A stretch of DNA of 8,545 nt from Halomonas sp. (lineage in GTDB: Bacteria > Pseudomonadota > Gammaproteobacteria > Pseudomonadales > Oleiphilaceae): NCBI GenBank assembly GCA_007135745.1, contig SLIH01000318.1:1-8545 (forward strand), written 5' to 3'. Within the stretch, counting starts at the first letter, position 1. Every line of letters begins with the position of its first letter. The translations under genes and the position numbers were made by a program. The notes beneath the pieces are model-generated. The model was not told the origin of the DNA and made no database searches. It saw only the letters and a list, made by a program, of their open reading frames with translations. This document shows, one piece after another, positions 1 through 7,520 of the stretch.

Positions 1-343
1 GAAGGACAATCTTCGGCGCATGCATGACATCACCCCCACCTGGGAGGTGATCAACACCTACCCGCCGGACTACAAGGTGATTTTTGTCGGTGACGCCACC
101 ATGGCTCCCTATGAAGTCAGCCATCCCGGGGGGTCGATAGAGCACTGGAATGAAGAGGCCGGGTCGACCTGGTTCCAGCGTATTTCCGATCATTTCGCCA
201 AGGTGGTGTGGCTGAATCCGCTGCCGGAAGAATACTGGAGCCAGGGCGGCTCACTCGCCATGATCCAGAAGCTTGTCGGATACCAGATGCACCCCATGAG
301 TCTGGAAGGCCTGGAATCCGCCATGAAATACCTGAGCCGGTGA
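1..343 (+). CDS. VWA-domain (CoxE-like) protein, C-terminal part
   Basis: This is the last 113 codons of a gene that begins before the window; the reading frame starts at base 2 and ends with TGA at 341-343. The visible part starts with RRMHDITPTWEVINTYPP and continues through VIFVGDATMAPYEV, GGSIEHWNEE and VWLNPLPEEYW to a final helix-like stretch ending MKYLSR. The hydrophobic strand followed by GDATM, and later VVWLNP, are typical of the last strands of a von Willebrand factor A fold in the CoxE-like/COG3825 group. That group is often encoded beside a MoxR-type AAA ATPase and is thought to act with it as a chaperone or metal-insertion pair; the partner gene would lie outside the window. 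The metal-binding DxSxS motif is also upstream and cannot be checked. No plus-strand terminator is visible after the stop. The family call is fairly safe, but the cellular role is unknown. Confidence 0.75.
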   Translation, partial: KDNLRRMHDITPTWEVINTYPPDYKVIFVGDATMAPYEVSHPGGSIEHWNEEAGSTWFQRISDHFAKVVWLNPLPEEYWSQGGSLAMIQKLVGYQMHPMSLEGLESAMKYLSR

Positions 344-377
344 TTCGCGGACCGGTGTGAATGGAAACCCCAGGCAT

Positions 378-411
378 AAAAAAAGGCCGATGCGGTTGAG
401 CGACATCGGCC
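378..411 (-). terminator. Rho-independent terminator reading leftward
   Basis: A perfect 8-bp stem pairs GGCCGATG (385-392) with CATCGGCC (404-411) around an 11-nt loop. On the minus strand the stem is followed directly by seven T residues (complement of the A run at 378-384), the classic intrinsic terminator form. On the plus strand the hairpin is followed by AAAGGC, so it should not stop transcripts of the VWA gene. No minus-strand protein gene ends here, which makes the terminator an orphan unless it ends a small RNA. Confidence 0.75.
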
Positions 412-465
412 AAAGGCTCGGCTGATACGACAGACACCGGCTTCCGTGGAAACCAGCGCTGCCGT
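378..465 (-). ncRNA. Candidate sigma-54-dependent small RNA, about 88 nt
   Basis: The interval is bounded by a sigma-54-like promoter (475-490), which predicts a start near 464-466, and by a strong intrinsic terminator at 378-411. Nothing between them looks protein-coding. The predicted RNA can form a 5' hairpin: GGUUUC pairs with GAAGCC around a CACG loop and extends outward by two more pairs (roughly 455-436). An unpaired linker of about 25 nt follows, then the terminator hairpin with a U tail. A hairpin, single-stranded linker and U-tailed terminator is a common layout for Hfq-dependent regulators. I do not recognise the family. It lacks the conserved core of Vibrio Qrr RNAs and the repeated AAnAAnAA motifs of CrcZ. 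Neighbours are the VWA gene (convergent) and fadD (divergent). The existence of the transcript is inferred, not shown. Confidence 0.42.
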
Positions 466-474
466 TTTGAGTCG

Positions 475-490
475 AGCAAGCATTGGGCCA
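475..490 (-). promoter_or_regulatory. Sigma-54 (RpoN) -24/-12 promoter candidate, minus strand
   Basis: The minus strand reads TGGCCCAATGCTTGCT. Against TGGCAC-N5-TTGCW it matches 10 of 11 defined bases, and the invariant GG and GC are exactly 10 nt apart. The start would be near position 464. Sigma-54 promoters need an upstream activator; a candidate dyad lies at 543-554, about 84 bp upstream of the predicted start. A matching terminator 55-85 nt downstream of that start raises the chance that the motif is real. Confidence 0.5.
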
Positions 491-505
491 CAATCCACAG
501 GTGGC

Positions 506-514
506 TGATGTAAT
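506..514 (+). promoter_or_regulatory. Extended -10 promoter candidate for fadD
   Basis: TGATGTAAT contains a -10 hexamer TGTAAT (509-514, 5 of 6 to TATAAT) preceded by the TGN of an extended -10. No good -35 hexamer sits at 16-18 bp, as can be the case for extended -10 promoters. Predicted start near 521 gives a leader of about 144 nt before fadD, rich in A/T at its 5' end, with a weak AGCCT/AGGCT inverted repeat at 573-595. It points away from the minus-strand sigma-54 promoter, so the region would hold two divergent start sites about 57 bp apart. Confidence 0.35.
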
Positions 515-542
515 GAAAATTTTTTGTTTTCTGGCCGAGCTG

Positions 543-554
543 AAAACGCGTTTT
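543..554. promoter_or_regulatory. Perfect palindrome, possible PsrA-type or activator operator
   Basis: AAAACGCGTTTT is a perfect 12-bp palindrome lying between the fadD promoter candidate and the fadD start. Its inner part fits AAAC-N2-GTTT, the core of the Pseudomonas PsrA operator (G/C-AAAC-N2-4-GTTT-G/C), but the outer bases are A and T rather than G or C. PsrA is a TetR-family, long-chain-fatty-acid-responsive repressor of beta-oxidation genes, so a site in front of fadD would make sense. It could instead be the upstream site for the sigma-54 promoter, as it is centred about 84 bp before that start. A/T-rich palindromes of this length also occur by chance. Confidence 0.35.
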
Positions 555-664
555 TCCGACGAAGCGTAAAAAAGCCTGACAGACCGCGGAAGGCTGCTCG
601 TGTGGATGCGGACGCCGAGTCAGGGTCATTGAACAGGCAGCGGTTAGCGATTACGGAGGACAAT

Positions 665-2341
665 ATGGACATGGCCCGGTTCTTTGCGGATAAGTATCCG
701 TCCGGCATTCCACGGGAGGTGGATGTCGATGAATACAGCACCATGCTGGAAGTGTTCGAGCGGGCTGTTGTCCGTTTTGCTGACCGACCTGCCTTCAGCG
801 GGGTGGGCGTTACCTTGAGCTACCAGCAGCTCGATGAATACAGTCGTGCTTTTGCCGCCTGGATCCAGAATCGCACCAGCCTGCGACCGGGGGATCGTAT
901 CGCCATTCAGATGCCCAATCTGCCGCAATACCCAGTGGCCGTTTTTGGCGCCCTGCGTGCCGGCCTGGTGGTCGTCAACACCAATCCCCTCTATACCACC
1001 CGGGAAATGGAGCATCAGTTCAATGACTCCGGGGCCCGCGCGATTGTTGTTCTGGCCAACATGGCGAGAAACGTAGAGCTGGTGTTGCCGAATACAGGTC
1101 TGGAGCACGTCATCGTCACCGAGATTGCGGATTTCCACCGGCCGCTCAAACGCAAGGTGATGAATATGGCGGTGCGGCACATCAAGAAGATGGTGCCAGC
1201 CTATTCCCTGCCGGACGCTGTGCCGCTGAATCGGGTACTGAAAGAGGGGCACAGGCTGGATCCCGAGCCCGTACAGTCACAGCGCGATGATATTGCGGTG
1301 CTGCAGTACACCGGCGGCACAACGGGCGTGGCGAAAGGGGCCATGCTCACGCACGGCAACCTGGTGTCGAACCTCCTGCAGGTACGACCGATGCTGCAGG
1401 AAAAGCTGGAGGAGGGAAAGGAAACCGTCATTGCACCGCTGCCGCTTTACCATATCTACTCCTTCACCATGAACTGCGGCGTCATGCTGGATACCGGCAA
1501 CCATTCCGTGCTCATCCCCAATCCCAGGGATATTCCGGGTTTTGTCAGTGAGCTGAGAAAATGGCGTTTTACAGCATTTCTCGGGCTAAACACCCTGTTT
1601 GTGGCATTAACCAACAACGAAGCTTTCCGGCAACTGGATTTCAGCAACCTGAAAATCACCGCTGCCGGGGGGATGGCGCTGACCAGGGCAACTGCCGAGC
1701 GCTGGCGTGAAGTGACCGGCTGTGACGTCACGGAAGGTTATGGCCTGACCGAGACTTCGCCCGTGGTTACGCTCAATCCGCTGAGCCAGACGCAGATCGG
1801 AACGATCGGCCTGCCCATTCCCGGCACCCTTGTAAAAACAATCGACACCGGTGGCCTGGACCAGCCCATTGGCGAGGCGGGTGAGCTCTGTGTTAAAGGC
1901 CCACAGGTCATGAAGGGCTACTGGCAGCGCCCCGAAGAAACAGCAAAGTCCTTCACCGAGGACGGCTGGTTCCGCACCGGGGACATGGCGGTCATTCAGG
2001 AGGATGGTTACATCCGTATTGTTGACCGGAAAAAGGATATGATTCTGGTGTCCGGCTTTAACGTCTATCCGAACGAGATCGAGGATGTGATCACGGGCCA
2101 TCCGAAGGTTCTGGAGTGTGCTGCTGTCGGGGTGCCGGATGAAAAGAGCGGAGAGGCGGTGAAAGTTTTTGTGGTGGCCAGCGATTCGGCGCTGACGGCG
2201 GAGGACATTACCGAATGGTGCCGTGAACGTCTGACGGGCTACAAGATACCGCGCCATATTGAATTCCGCGAGGAACTGCCGAAAACCAATGTCGGGAAGA
2301 TTCTCCGACGGGCGCTGCGCGACGAAACCAGCAATCAGTAA
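665..2341 (+). CDS. fadD: Long-chain-fatty-acid--CoA ligase FadD
   Basis: The product activates free fatty acids to acyl-CoA with ATP, through an acyl-adenylate, at the cytoplasmic face of the inner membrane; this is the entry step of beta-oxidation. The 558-residue protein has the usual family length. Visible motifs are the phosphate-binding loop YTGGTTGVAKG (215-225), GYGLTE (358-363), GWFRTGD with ribose-binding Asp440, the hinge/linker DRKKDM (454-459) followed by VSGFNVYPNEIE, and the C-terminal KTNVGKILRR with the expected catalytic Lys545. The start ATG at 665 follows GGAGGA at 655-660. The N-terminal FFADKYPSGIP matches the family start FWKDKYPAGI. An in-frame ATG at 671 is possible and would give a more usual spacing. 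Earlier in-frame starts add non-family sequence. The gene stands alone, whereas Pseudomonas carries a tandem fadD pair. It ends in a strong hairpin, 77 bp before hrpA. No key residue is missing. Confidence 0.95.
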   Translation: MDMARFFADKYPSGIPREVDVDEYSTMLEVFERAVVRFADRPAFSGVGVTLSYQQLDEYSRAFAAWIQNRTSLRPGDRIAIQMPNLPQYPVAVFGALRAGLVVVNTNPLYTTREMEHQFNDSGARAIVVLANMARNVELVLPNTGLEHVIVTEIADFHRPLKRKVMNMAVRHIKKMVPAYSLPDAVPLNRVLKEGHRLDPEPVQSQRDDIAVLQYTGGTTGVAKGAMLTHGNLVSNLLQVRPMLQEKLEEGKETVIAPLPLYHIYSFTMNCGVMLDTGNHSVLIPNPRDIPGFVSELRKWRFTAFLGLNTLFVALTNNEAFRQLDFSNLKITAAGGMALTRATAERWREVTGCDVTEGYGLTETSPVVTLNPLSQTQIGTIGLPIPGTLVKTIDTGGLDQPIGEAGELCVKGPQVMKGYWQRPEETAKSFTEDGWFRTGDMAVIQEDGYIRIVDRKKDMILVSGFNVYPNEIEDVITGHPKVLECAAVGVPDEKSGEAVKVFVVASDSALTAEDITEWCRERLTGYKIPRHIEFREELPKTNVGKILRRALRDETSNQ

Positions 2342-2352
2342 AACAGTCGATT

Positions 2353-2390
2353 CAGAAAGCCCTGCCGGCGCCCACTGGCAGGGCTTTCTG
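2353..2390 (+). terminator. Strong hairpin terminator after fadD
   Basis: CAGAAAGCCCTGCC (2353-2366) and GGCAGGGCTTTCTG (2377-2390) are perfect complements, giving a 14-bp stem with a 10-nt loop starting 12 nt after the fadD stop. The GC-rich core followed by CTTT and then CTGATTCT is an intrinsic terminator form, though the T run is short and broken, so some read-through into hrpA is likely. The near-symmetry would let it work in both directions. It separates fadD from hrpA. Confidence 0.75.
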
Positions 2391-2418
2391 ATTCTGGATC
2401 CCCGGGAACGGAAGGCCT

Positions 2419-5400
2419 ATGACGGCGTCACAGACAAGCTGGAGTGAACAGATCCGTCAGTCACTGGGGGATTGCCGTCAGCGCGAGGCGGGAAAGATTC
2501 TTCGCCTGCTGGGCCGGCGCACCCAGGGTGACAGGGAGCGTGAGAAGGTTGAGAACCTGCTTGCCCGTGGCCAGGAAGCCGTGGAAAACCGCCGCCAGTC
2601 GGTTCCTGAACTCAGCTACCCGGATGAACTGCCCGTCAGCGAGCGGGTGGCGGACATCCGCGCCCTGATCGAGCAGAACCAGGTGGTGATCGTGGCCGGT
2701 GAGACCGGCTCGGGCAAGACCACCCAGCTCCCGAAAATCTGCCTGGAAGCGGCGCGGGGCCTGCGGGGATTGATCGGTCATACCCAGCCCCGGCGGATTG
2801 CCGCGCGCACGGTGGCACAGCGTCTCGCCGAGGAAATGGGCACCCGGGTCGGCGAAGGGGTCGGCTACCAGGTGCGTTTCAGCGACCAGAGCAGCGAGCA
2901 GTCGCTGGTCAAGGTCATGACGGACGGGATTCTGCTCAATGAACTGGTCCACGATCGCTTTCTGGATCGTTACGACACCCTGATCATCGACGAAGCCCAT
3001 GAACGCAGCCTCAATATCGATTTCCTGCTCGGGGCCCTCAAACGCATTCTCCCCAAACGTCCGGATCTGCGGGTGGTCATCACCTCCGCCACCATCGAAC
3101 TGGAGCGCTTCAGCGAATTCTTTGATAACGCACCCGTGGTGGAGGTTTCCGGGCGCACCTATCCAGTTGAAGTCCGTTACCGGCCCCTGGCAGGCGATGC
3201 CGACGAGGCCGAATCCGGGTGGCCGGAAGCGATCGAGTCGATCATTCACGAAGTGGAGGTGCACGAACGCGAACTGGGGAAGCGACCGGGTGATGTGCTT
3301 GTTTTTCTGCCTGGCGAGCGGGACATCCGGCTGGTCAGCAAGGCGTTGCGGCACGCGGAGCTCAGGCACACAGAGGTGCTACCGCTCTATGCGCGTCTGA
3401 GCAATCGGGAACAGAATCGGGTATTCCAGCCTCATGGGGGGCGGCGCATCGTTCTGGCCACCAATGTGGCGGAAACCTCCCTTACCGTGCCCGGCATTCA
3501 TTATGTGATTGATACCGGCCTGGCGCGGTTGAGCCGTTACAGTGTGCGCTCGAAGATCCAGCGCCTGCCGGTCGAACCGATCTCCCAGGCCAGTGCCGAT
3601 CAGCGCAAGGGCCGCTGTGGACGGGTGGCGCCCGGTATCTGTTTTCGGCTTTACGACGAAACGGATTTCATCAATCGTGCGGAATTCACCGATCCCGAGA
3701 TCCGCCGCACCAATCTGGCTTCCGTCATTCTGCAGATGGCCAACATGGGGCTTGGTGAGGTCAAGCGGTTTCCCTTTATCGATCCTCCCGACAAACGCCT
3801 CGTCAATGATGGTTACAAACTCCTGGAAGAGTTGGGGGCGGTCGATCGCAAACGGCAATTGACCCGCGCCGGTCGCCGCATGGCCAGACTCCCGGTCGAT
3901 CCCAGGCTGGCGCGCATGTTGATCGCTGGGGAAAAACTCGGGAGCCTGGGGGAAGTGGCGGTCATAGCGGCCGGTCTGAGCATTCAGGATCCCCGCGAGC
4001 GGCCCGGTGACAAACAGCAGGCGGCGGATCAGGCGCACCAACTGTTCCACGATCCTTCCTCTGATTTTGTCGCATTACTCAACCTCTGGACCGCCTGGGA
4101 GGAGAAGCGCCAGGAGCTTTCGAGCAATCAACTGCAGAAATGGGCCCGCAAGCACTTCCTGGCGTTTCTGCGCATGCGGGAGTGGCGGGATATTCACCGC
4201 CAGATCCTGCTGCTGGCCCGGGATGAGGGTATGCAGGTCAACCGTGAACCGGCGGGCTATGCGGAAATTCATCAGGCGCTTCTTGCCGGCCTTCTGGGCA
4301 ACGTGGCGGTGAAGGAAGAGAAGTTCCAGTACCTCGGTACCCGTAACCGGCGAATGTTCGTTTTCCCCGGTTCGGGGCTGGCCAGGAAACCGCCGAAATG
4401 GATTGTCAGTGCCGAGATTGTCGAGACCACCCGCGTCTTTGCGCGCATGGTGGCCAGCATCGAACCGGGCTGGATCGAACCCCTGGCGAAACACGTGGTC
4501 AAATACCATTACGCGGAGCCGCACTGGGAGAAGAAGCGTGCCCAGGTCGTGGCTTTGGAGTCGGTGACACTCTACGGCCTGCCCCTGGTTTCCGGGCGAC
4601 GGGTCGGCTACGCGCGCATCGATCCGGTGCTGTCCCGGGAGCTGTTCATCCGCCGGGCCCTGGTGGAGGGGGAATACGAGACCGGGGCGCCTTTTGTGGT
4701 GGCCAACCGGGAGCTGACGGATCGCATTGAAGCCCTGGAAGACAAGGTCCGCAGACGCGATCTGCTGGTCGACGAAGAGACGCTTTTTGCGTTCTATGAT
4801 CAGCGCCTGCCGGACGACATTGTCAGCGGCCGCCATTTCGAAAGCTGGTGGAAGAAGCTCTCCGGCGAGGAGCTCAAACCCTTCTACCTGAGTGAATCCG
4901 AGGTTCTCCAGCGCTCGCCGGAAGAGGCAGGAGAGGAAGACTATCCCGATCACCTGGAATGGCACGGGCTGCGCTTTGAGCTTCGCTACCACTTCGAGCC
5001 GGGCGCGGCAGAGGATGGGGTTTCGATCCGCGTGCCATTGATGGCCCTGAAACAGCTCCCGGTTGAGCGTCTCGGCTGGCTTGTGCCTGGATTACTACGG
5101 GAGAAAGCCATTGCTCTGATCAAGGCGCTTCCCAAGTCGCAGCGGCGCAATTTTGTTCCGGTGCCGGATTTTGTCGATGCCGCGCTGGCAAACCTCACCC
5201 CCTGCAATGAACCCCTTACGGTCAAGCTTGGGGCGGAGCTCGAGCGCATGACCGGGGTCAGGGTTGCGGAAGACGCCTGGGATCCCGACGCACTTGCCGA
5301 CCATCTGCGCATGAACGTCCAGATCATTGATTCGAGTGGCGAGATTGTGGATCAGGGCCGGGATGTGGCAGAGCTTCTGGCACGGCATGAAGAGGGCGCA

Positions 5401-6342
5401 AACCAGGCACTTGAAGAGGCGGTGGCGCACAGGGCCCAGAAGCAGGCGGATTCCGGCGGCAACGCAGGGGACGCCGTCAGTGAAGAAGCGGAACGCTGGG
5501 TCTGGCCGGCGCTGCCGGACAGGGAAGAAACGGATCAGGGGGGCATGGCGGTCACCGTCTATCCGGTGCTGGAGGATTGTGGTCGTGCGGTTCGCCGCAC
5601 CCAGGTTCTTGATGCTGTCCGTGCGCGCCGGTTGCATCGCCGCGGTGTGGCCAGGCTCATCATCAATCGTCTGGGCAGTGTGCTCAGGGATGTTGAGAAA
5701 ACCATTCCCGGGCTGAAAGAGGCGGAATTGCTGTTCGCACCCCGCGGACGCCGGACGGACCTGATCGACGATTTCCTGATCGCCACCACTCAGCACCATT
5801 TTCTTGCCGAAGGGCCGGTGCCCCGATCCCGGGAACGCTTTGAGGCCTGTGTGGCAGAGCGCCGGGATGGAATCATTGATGCACTTTCTGAAAACGCCGA
5901 TTTGCTCCGCCAGATCCTGGAACGCCACCACGAAGTCATGAAGGGACTCAAGGGCAGAATTCCCCTGAATGTTGCCCAGAGTATGGCGGATCTCAAGTTT
6001 CAGATGGAGCAACTGATCTATCCCGGTTTCATGTCCGAGACACCGCCTGAGTGGCTGCTTCACTTTCCGCGCTACATGGAAGCGGCCCTGATCCGTCTGG
6101 ACAAGATGCCCCGGGAAGCAGGGCGGGAGCGGGATTTTCTTCACCAGTTTGCACCTTTCTGGCAGCGTTATGTGGAGCGCCGGGAAGCGCTCGCGCTTCA
6201 GGGTGTAGAGGACGAGGAATTGGTAACCTATCGTTGGATGCTTGAGGAATACCGCGTTTCGTTCTTCGCTCAGAAGCTGGGCACGGCCTTGACCGTATCG
6301 CCGCAACGGCTTGAGCGCCAATGGGACAAAGTGAGGCGCTGA
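2419..6342 (+). CDS. hrpA: ATP-dependent RNA helicase HrpA (DEAH box)
   Basis: A 1307-residue DEAH/RHA-type RNA helicase, close to the 1300 residues of E. coli HrpA and complete. In order: N-terminal region (1-80); motor domain 1 with Walker A GETGSGKT (94-101), motif Ia TQPRR (122-126), DEAH box (191-194) and SAT (223-225); motor domain 2 with TNVAETS (348-354) and QRKGRCGR (395-402); the helical HA2 and OB-like regions (about 460-700); and the long C-terminal DUF3418 region (about 710-1300) that marks HrpA against shorter HrpB. HrpA is a cytoplasmic 3'-5' helicase; in E. coli it has been linked to fimbrial mRNA processing and, more recently, to rescue of stalled or collided ribosomes. The start is ATG 2419, with GGAAGG at 2410-2415 only 3 nt upstream; the N-terminal length before Walker A fits the family. 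No clear promoter is visible in the 77-bp gap, so expression may come from read-through or a promoter inside fadD. A stretch near residues 1000-1040 (QKQADSGGNAGDAVSEEAE) looks like a low-complexity linker. Confidence 0.96.
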   Translation: MTASQTSWSEQIRQSLGDCRQREAGKILRLLGRRTQGDREREKVENLLARGQEAVENRRQSVPELSYPDELPVSERVADIRALIEQNQVVIVAGETGSGKTTQLPKICLEAARGLRGLIGHTQPRRIAARTVAQRLAEEMGTRVGEGVGYQVRFSDQSSEQSLVKVMTDGILLNELVHDRFLDRYDTLIIDEAHERSLNIDFLLGALKRILPKRPDLRVVITSATIELERFSEFFDNAPVVEVSGRTYPVEVRYRPLAGDADEAESGWPEAIESIIHEVEVHERELGKRPGDVLVFLPGERDIRLVSKALRHAELRHTEVLPLYARLSNREQNRVFQPHGGRRIVLATNVAETSLTVPGIHYVIDTGLARLSRYSVRSKIQRLPVEPISQASADQRKGRCGRVAPGICFRLYDETDFINRAEFTDPEIRRTNLASVILQMANMGLGEVKRFPFIDPPDKRLVNDGYKLLEELGAVDRKRQLTRAGRRMARLPVDPRLARMLIAGEKLGSLGEVAVIAAGLSIQDPRERPGDKQQAADQAHQLFHDPSSDFVALLNLWTAWEEKRQELSSNQLQKWARKHFLAFLRMREWRDIHRQILLLARDEGMQVNREPAGYAEIHQALLAGLLGNVAVKEEKFQYLGTRNRRMFVFPGSGLARKPPKWIVSAEIVETTRVFARMVASIEPGWIEPLAKHVVKYHYAEPHWEKKRAQVVALESVTLYGLPLVSGRRVGYARIDPVLSRELFIRRALVEGEYETGAPFVVANRELTDRIEALEDKVRRRDLLVDEETLFAFYDQRLPDDIVSGRHFESWWKKLSGEELKPFYLSESEVLQRSPEEAGEEDYPDHLEWHGLRFELRYHFEPGAAEDGVSIRVPLMALKQLPVERLGWLVPGLLREKAIALIKALPKSQRRNFVPVPDFVDAALANLTPCNEPLTVKLGAELERMTGVRVAEDAWDPDALADHLRMNVQIIDSSGEIVDQGRDVAELLARHEEGANQALEEAVAHRAQKQADSGGNAGDAVSEEAERWVWPALPDREETDQGGMAVTVYPVLEDCGRAVRRTQVLDAVRARRLHRRGVARLIINRLGSVLRDVEKTIPGLKEAELLFAPRGRRTDLIDDFLIATTQHHFLAEGPVPRSRERFEACVAERRDGIIDALSENADLLRQILERHHEVMKGLKGRIPLNVAQSMADLKFQMEQLIYPGFMSETPPEWLLHFPRYMEAALIRLDKMPREAGRERDFLHQFAPFWQRYVERREALALQGVEDEELVTYRWMLEEYRVSFFAQKLGTALTVSPQRLERQWDKVRR

Positions 6343-6366
6343 CAGAATAGGTTGTTGTGTTAGTAT
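6339..6366 (+). promoter_or_regulatory. Sigma-70 promoter candidate for the KAS III-like gene
   Basis: CTGACA (6339-6344, 5 of 6 to TTGACA) and TAGTAT (6361-6366, 4 of 6) are 16 bp apart. The -10 is preceded by TGT, an extended -10 element. The -35 overlaps the hrpA stop codon. Transcription would start near 6373 and leave a 26-nt leader carrying the GGAG ribosome site, so the downstream gene need not depend on hrpA transcription. Confidence 0.5.
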
Positions 6367-6398
6367 TCCGTTTAACCCGACCAGAAATGGAGTCTCCC

Positions 6399-7520
6399 GT
6401 GGCAAAAGCAGTGATCAGTGCGACCGGTCTCTTCACTCCACCGGAAGTCATCGATAACGATGAACTGGTGGAGTCGTTCAATACCTATGTGACGCAGTAT
6501 AACGAACGGAACCGGGACGCCATTGAACGGGGTGAGCTGACAGCACTGGAGCCCTCCGCCTCTGCTTTTATCGAGAAAGCCTCCGGAATAAAACGCCGCC
6601 ATGTCATGGATAAAGAGGGGATTCTGGATCCGGAGCGCATGTGTCCCTCCCTGACCCAGCGCAGTAACGAGGAATACGGCATCCAGTGCGATATGTCATT
6701 GGTCGCGGCGCGGGAAGCTCTTGAAAGCGCAGGGCTGTCGTCCGCGGATGTGGATGCGGTGATTGTGGCCTGCTCCAACCTGGAACGCCCCTATCCGGCG
6801 GTCGCTATTGAAGTCCAGGACGCTCTGGGCATTGAGGGCTACGCCTACGACATGAATGTCGCCTGCAGCTCGGCAACTTTCGGCATACAGGCGGCGGTGG
6901 ATGCCATCAGTAACGGGCAGGCGAGGGCGGTGTTGGTGGTCAGCCCCGAGATCTGTTCCGCCCACCTTAATTTCCGTGACCGCGACAGTCACTTTATTTT
7001 CGGAGATGCCTGCACGGCGGTGCTGGTGCAGCACGAGGACGATGTCGCACCGGGCCAGGGGTTCGATATTCTGGGCACCCGGCTAAAGACCAAATTCTCC
7101 AACAACATCCGCAATAACTTTGGCTTCCTCAATAGGGCGGACGAATCCGGCATTGGTCAGCCGGACAAGCTGTTCGTGCAGCAGGGGCGGAAGGTCTTCA
7201 AGGAAGTGTCGCCCCTGGTTGCGAGCCTGATTGGCGAGCACCTGGGAAGCCTGGGGCTCAGCGCGGAGCAACTGCGGCGCATGTGGCTGCACCAGGCCAA
7301 CCTGAACATGAATGAGCTGATTGCCCGACGGGTACTGGGGCGCGATCCATCGGAGGGTGAAGCGCCCACCATTCTGGATGAGTACGCCAACACCAGTTCA
7401 GCGGGCTCCATCATTGCCTTTCACCAGCACCATAGCGACCTGGGCAGCGGTGATCTGGGGATTATCTGTTCCTTTGGTGCCGGCTACTCCATAGGGAATG
7501 TCGTCGTCCGAAAGCGTTAG
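6399..7520 (+). CDS. Beta-ketoacyl-ACP synthase III-like condensing enzyme
   Basis: A 373-residue thiolase-fold enzyme of the FabH (KAS III) class, which condenses an acyl-CoA primer with malonyl-ACP. The Cys-His-Asn triad is visible: Cys156 in NVACSSATFG, His298 in LHQANLNMN and Asn331 in EYANTSSAG. FGDACTAVLV and the C-terminal FGAGYSIGNVVV also fit. It is longer than E. coli FabH (317 residues), mainly through an insertion near residues 25-50 (SFNTYVTQYNERNRDAIERG). That insertion and the YANTSSAG form are shared with the PA3286 class of Pseudomonas aeruginosa, reported to use octanoyl-CoA from beta-oxidation to prime fatty-acid synthesis; this assignment is from memory. Start: GTG 6399 with GGAG at 6389-6392, six bases upstream, giving MAKAVISATG. 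ATG 6387 (MESPVAK) is possible but would place the ribosome site inside the gene. It follows hrpA by 56 bp and its stop overlaps that of the convergent thioesterase. Primer specificity is inferred. Confidence 0.88.
   Translation: MAKAVISATGLFTPPEVIDNDELVESFNTYVTQYNERNRDAIERGELTALEPSASAFIEKASGIKRRHVMDKEGILDPERMCPSLTQRSNEEYGIQCDMSLVAAREALESAGLSSADVDAVIVACSNLERPYPAVAIEVQDALGIEGYAYDMNVACSSATFGIQAAVDAISNGQARAVLVVSPEICSAHLNFRDRDSHFIFGDACTAVLVQHEDDVAPGQGFDILGTRLKTKFSNNIRNNFGFLNRADESGIGQPDKLFVQQGRKVFKEVSPLVASLIGEHLGSLGLSAEQLRRMWLHQANLNMNELIARRVLGRDPSEGEAPTILDEYANTSSAGSIIAFHQHHSDLGSGDLGIICSFGAGYSIGNVVVRKR

Noticed and set aside
378..465. Assignment of the small RNA candidate to Qrr, CrcZ or a CsrA-sponge family
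   Set aside because: The conserved Qrr core and the CA-rich CrcZ motifs are absent, and there is only one poorly exposed GGA, too few for a CsrA sponge.
524..664. Upstream in-frame TTG start giving a 605-residue FadD
   Set aside because: The extra 47 residues are basic and unlike any FadD N terminus; ATG 665 has a ribosome site and gives the usual length.
117..744. Minus-strand frames of 170 and 184 codons across the fadD leader, ending beyond the 378-411 terminator
   Set aside because: They run through a terminator, overlap both flanking genes, and have no recognisable protein features.
2461..5000. Several 220-305 codon minus-strand frames opposite hrpA
   Set aside because: These are shadows of the hrpA codon pattern, without ribosome sites or family motifs.
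6357..6398. GTG 6357 as start of the KAS III-like gene
   Set aside because: It overlaps the promoter -10 region and adds non-family residues; GTG 6399 has GGAG at ideal spacing.
5095..6405. 436-codon open frame on the minus strand opposite hrpA
   Set aside because: It lies wholly opposite a gene with strong family motifs, its translation has no recognisable domain, and long antisense frames are expected in GC-rich genes.
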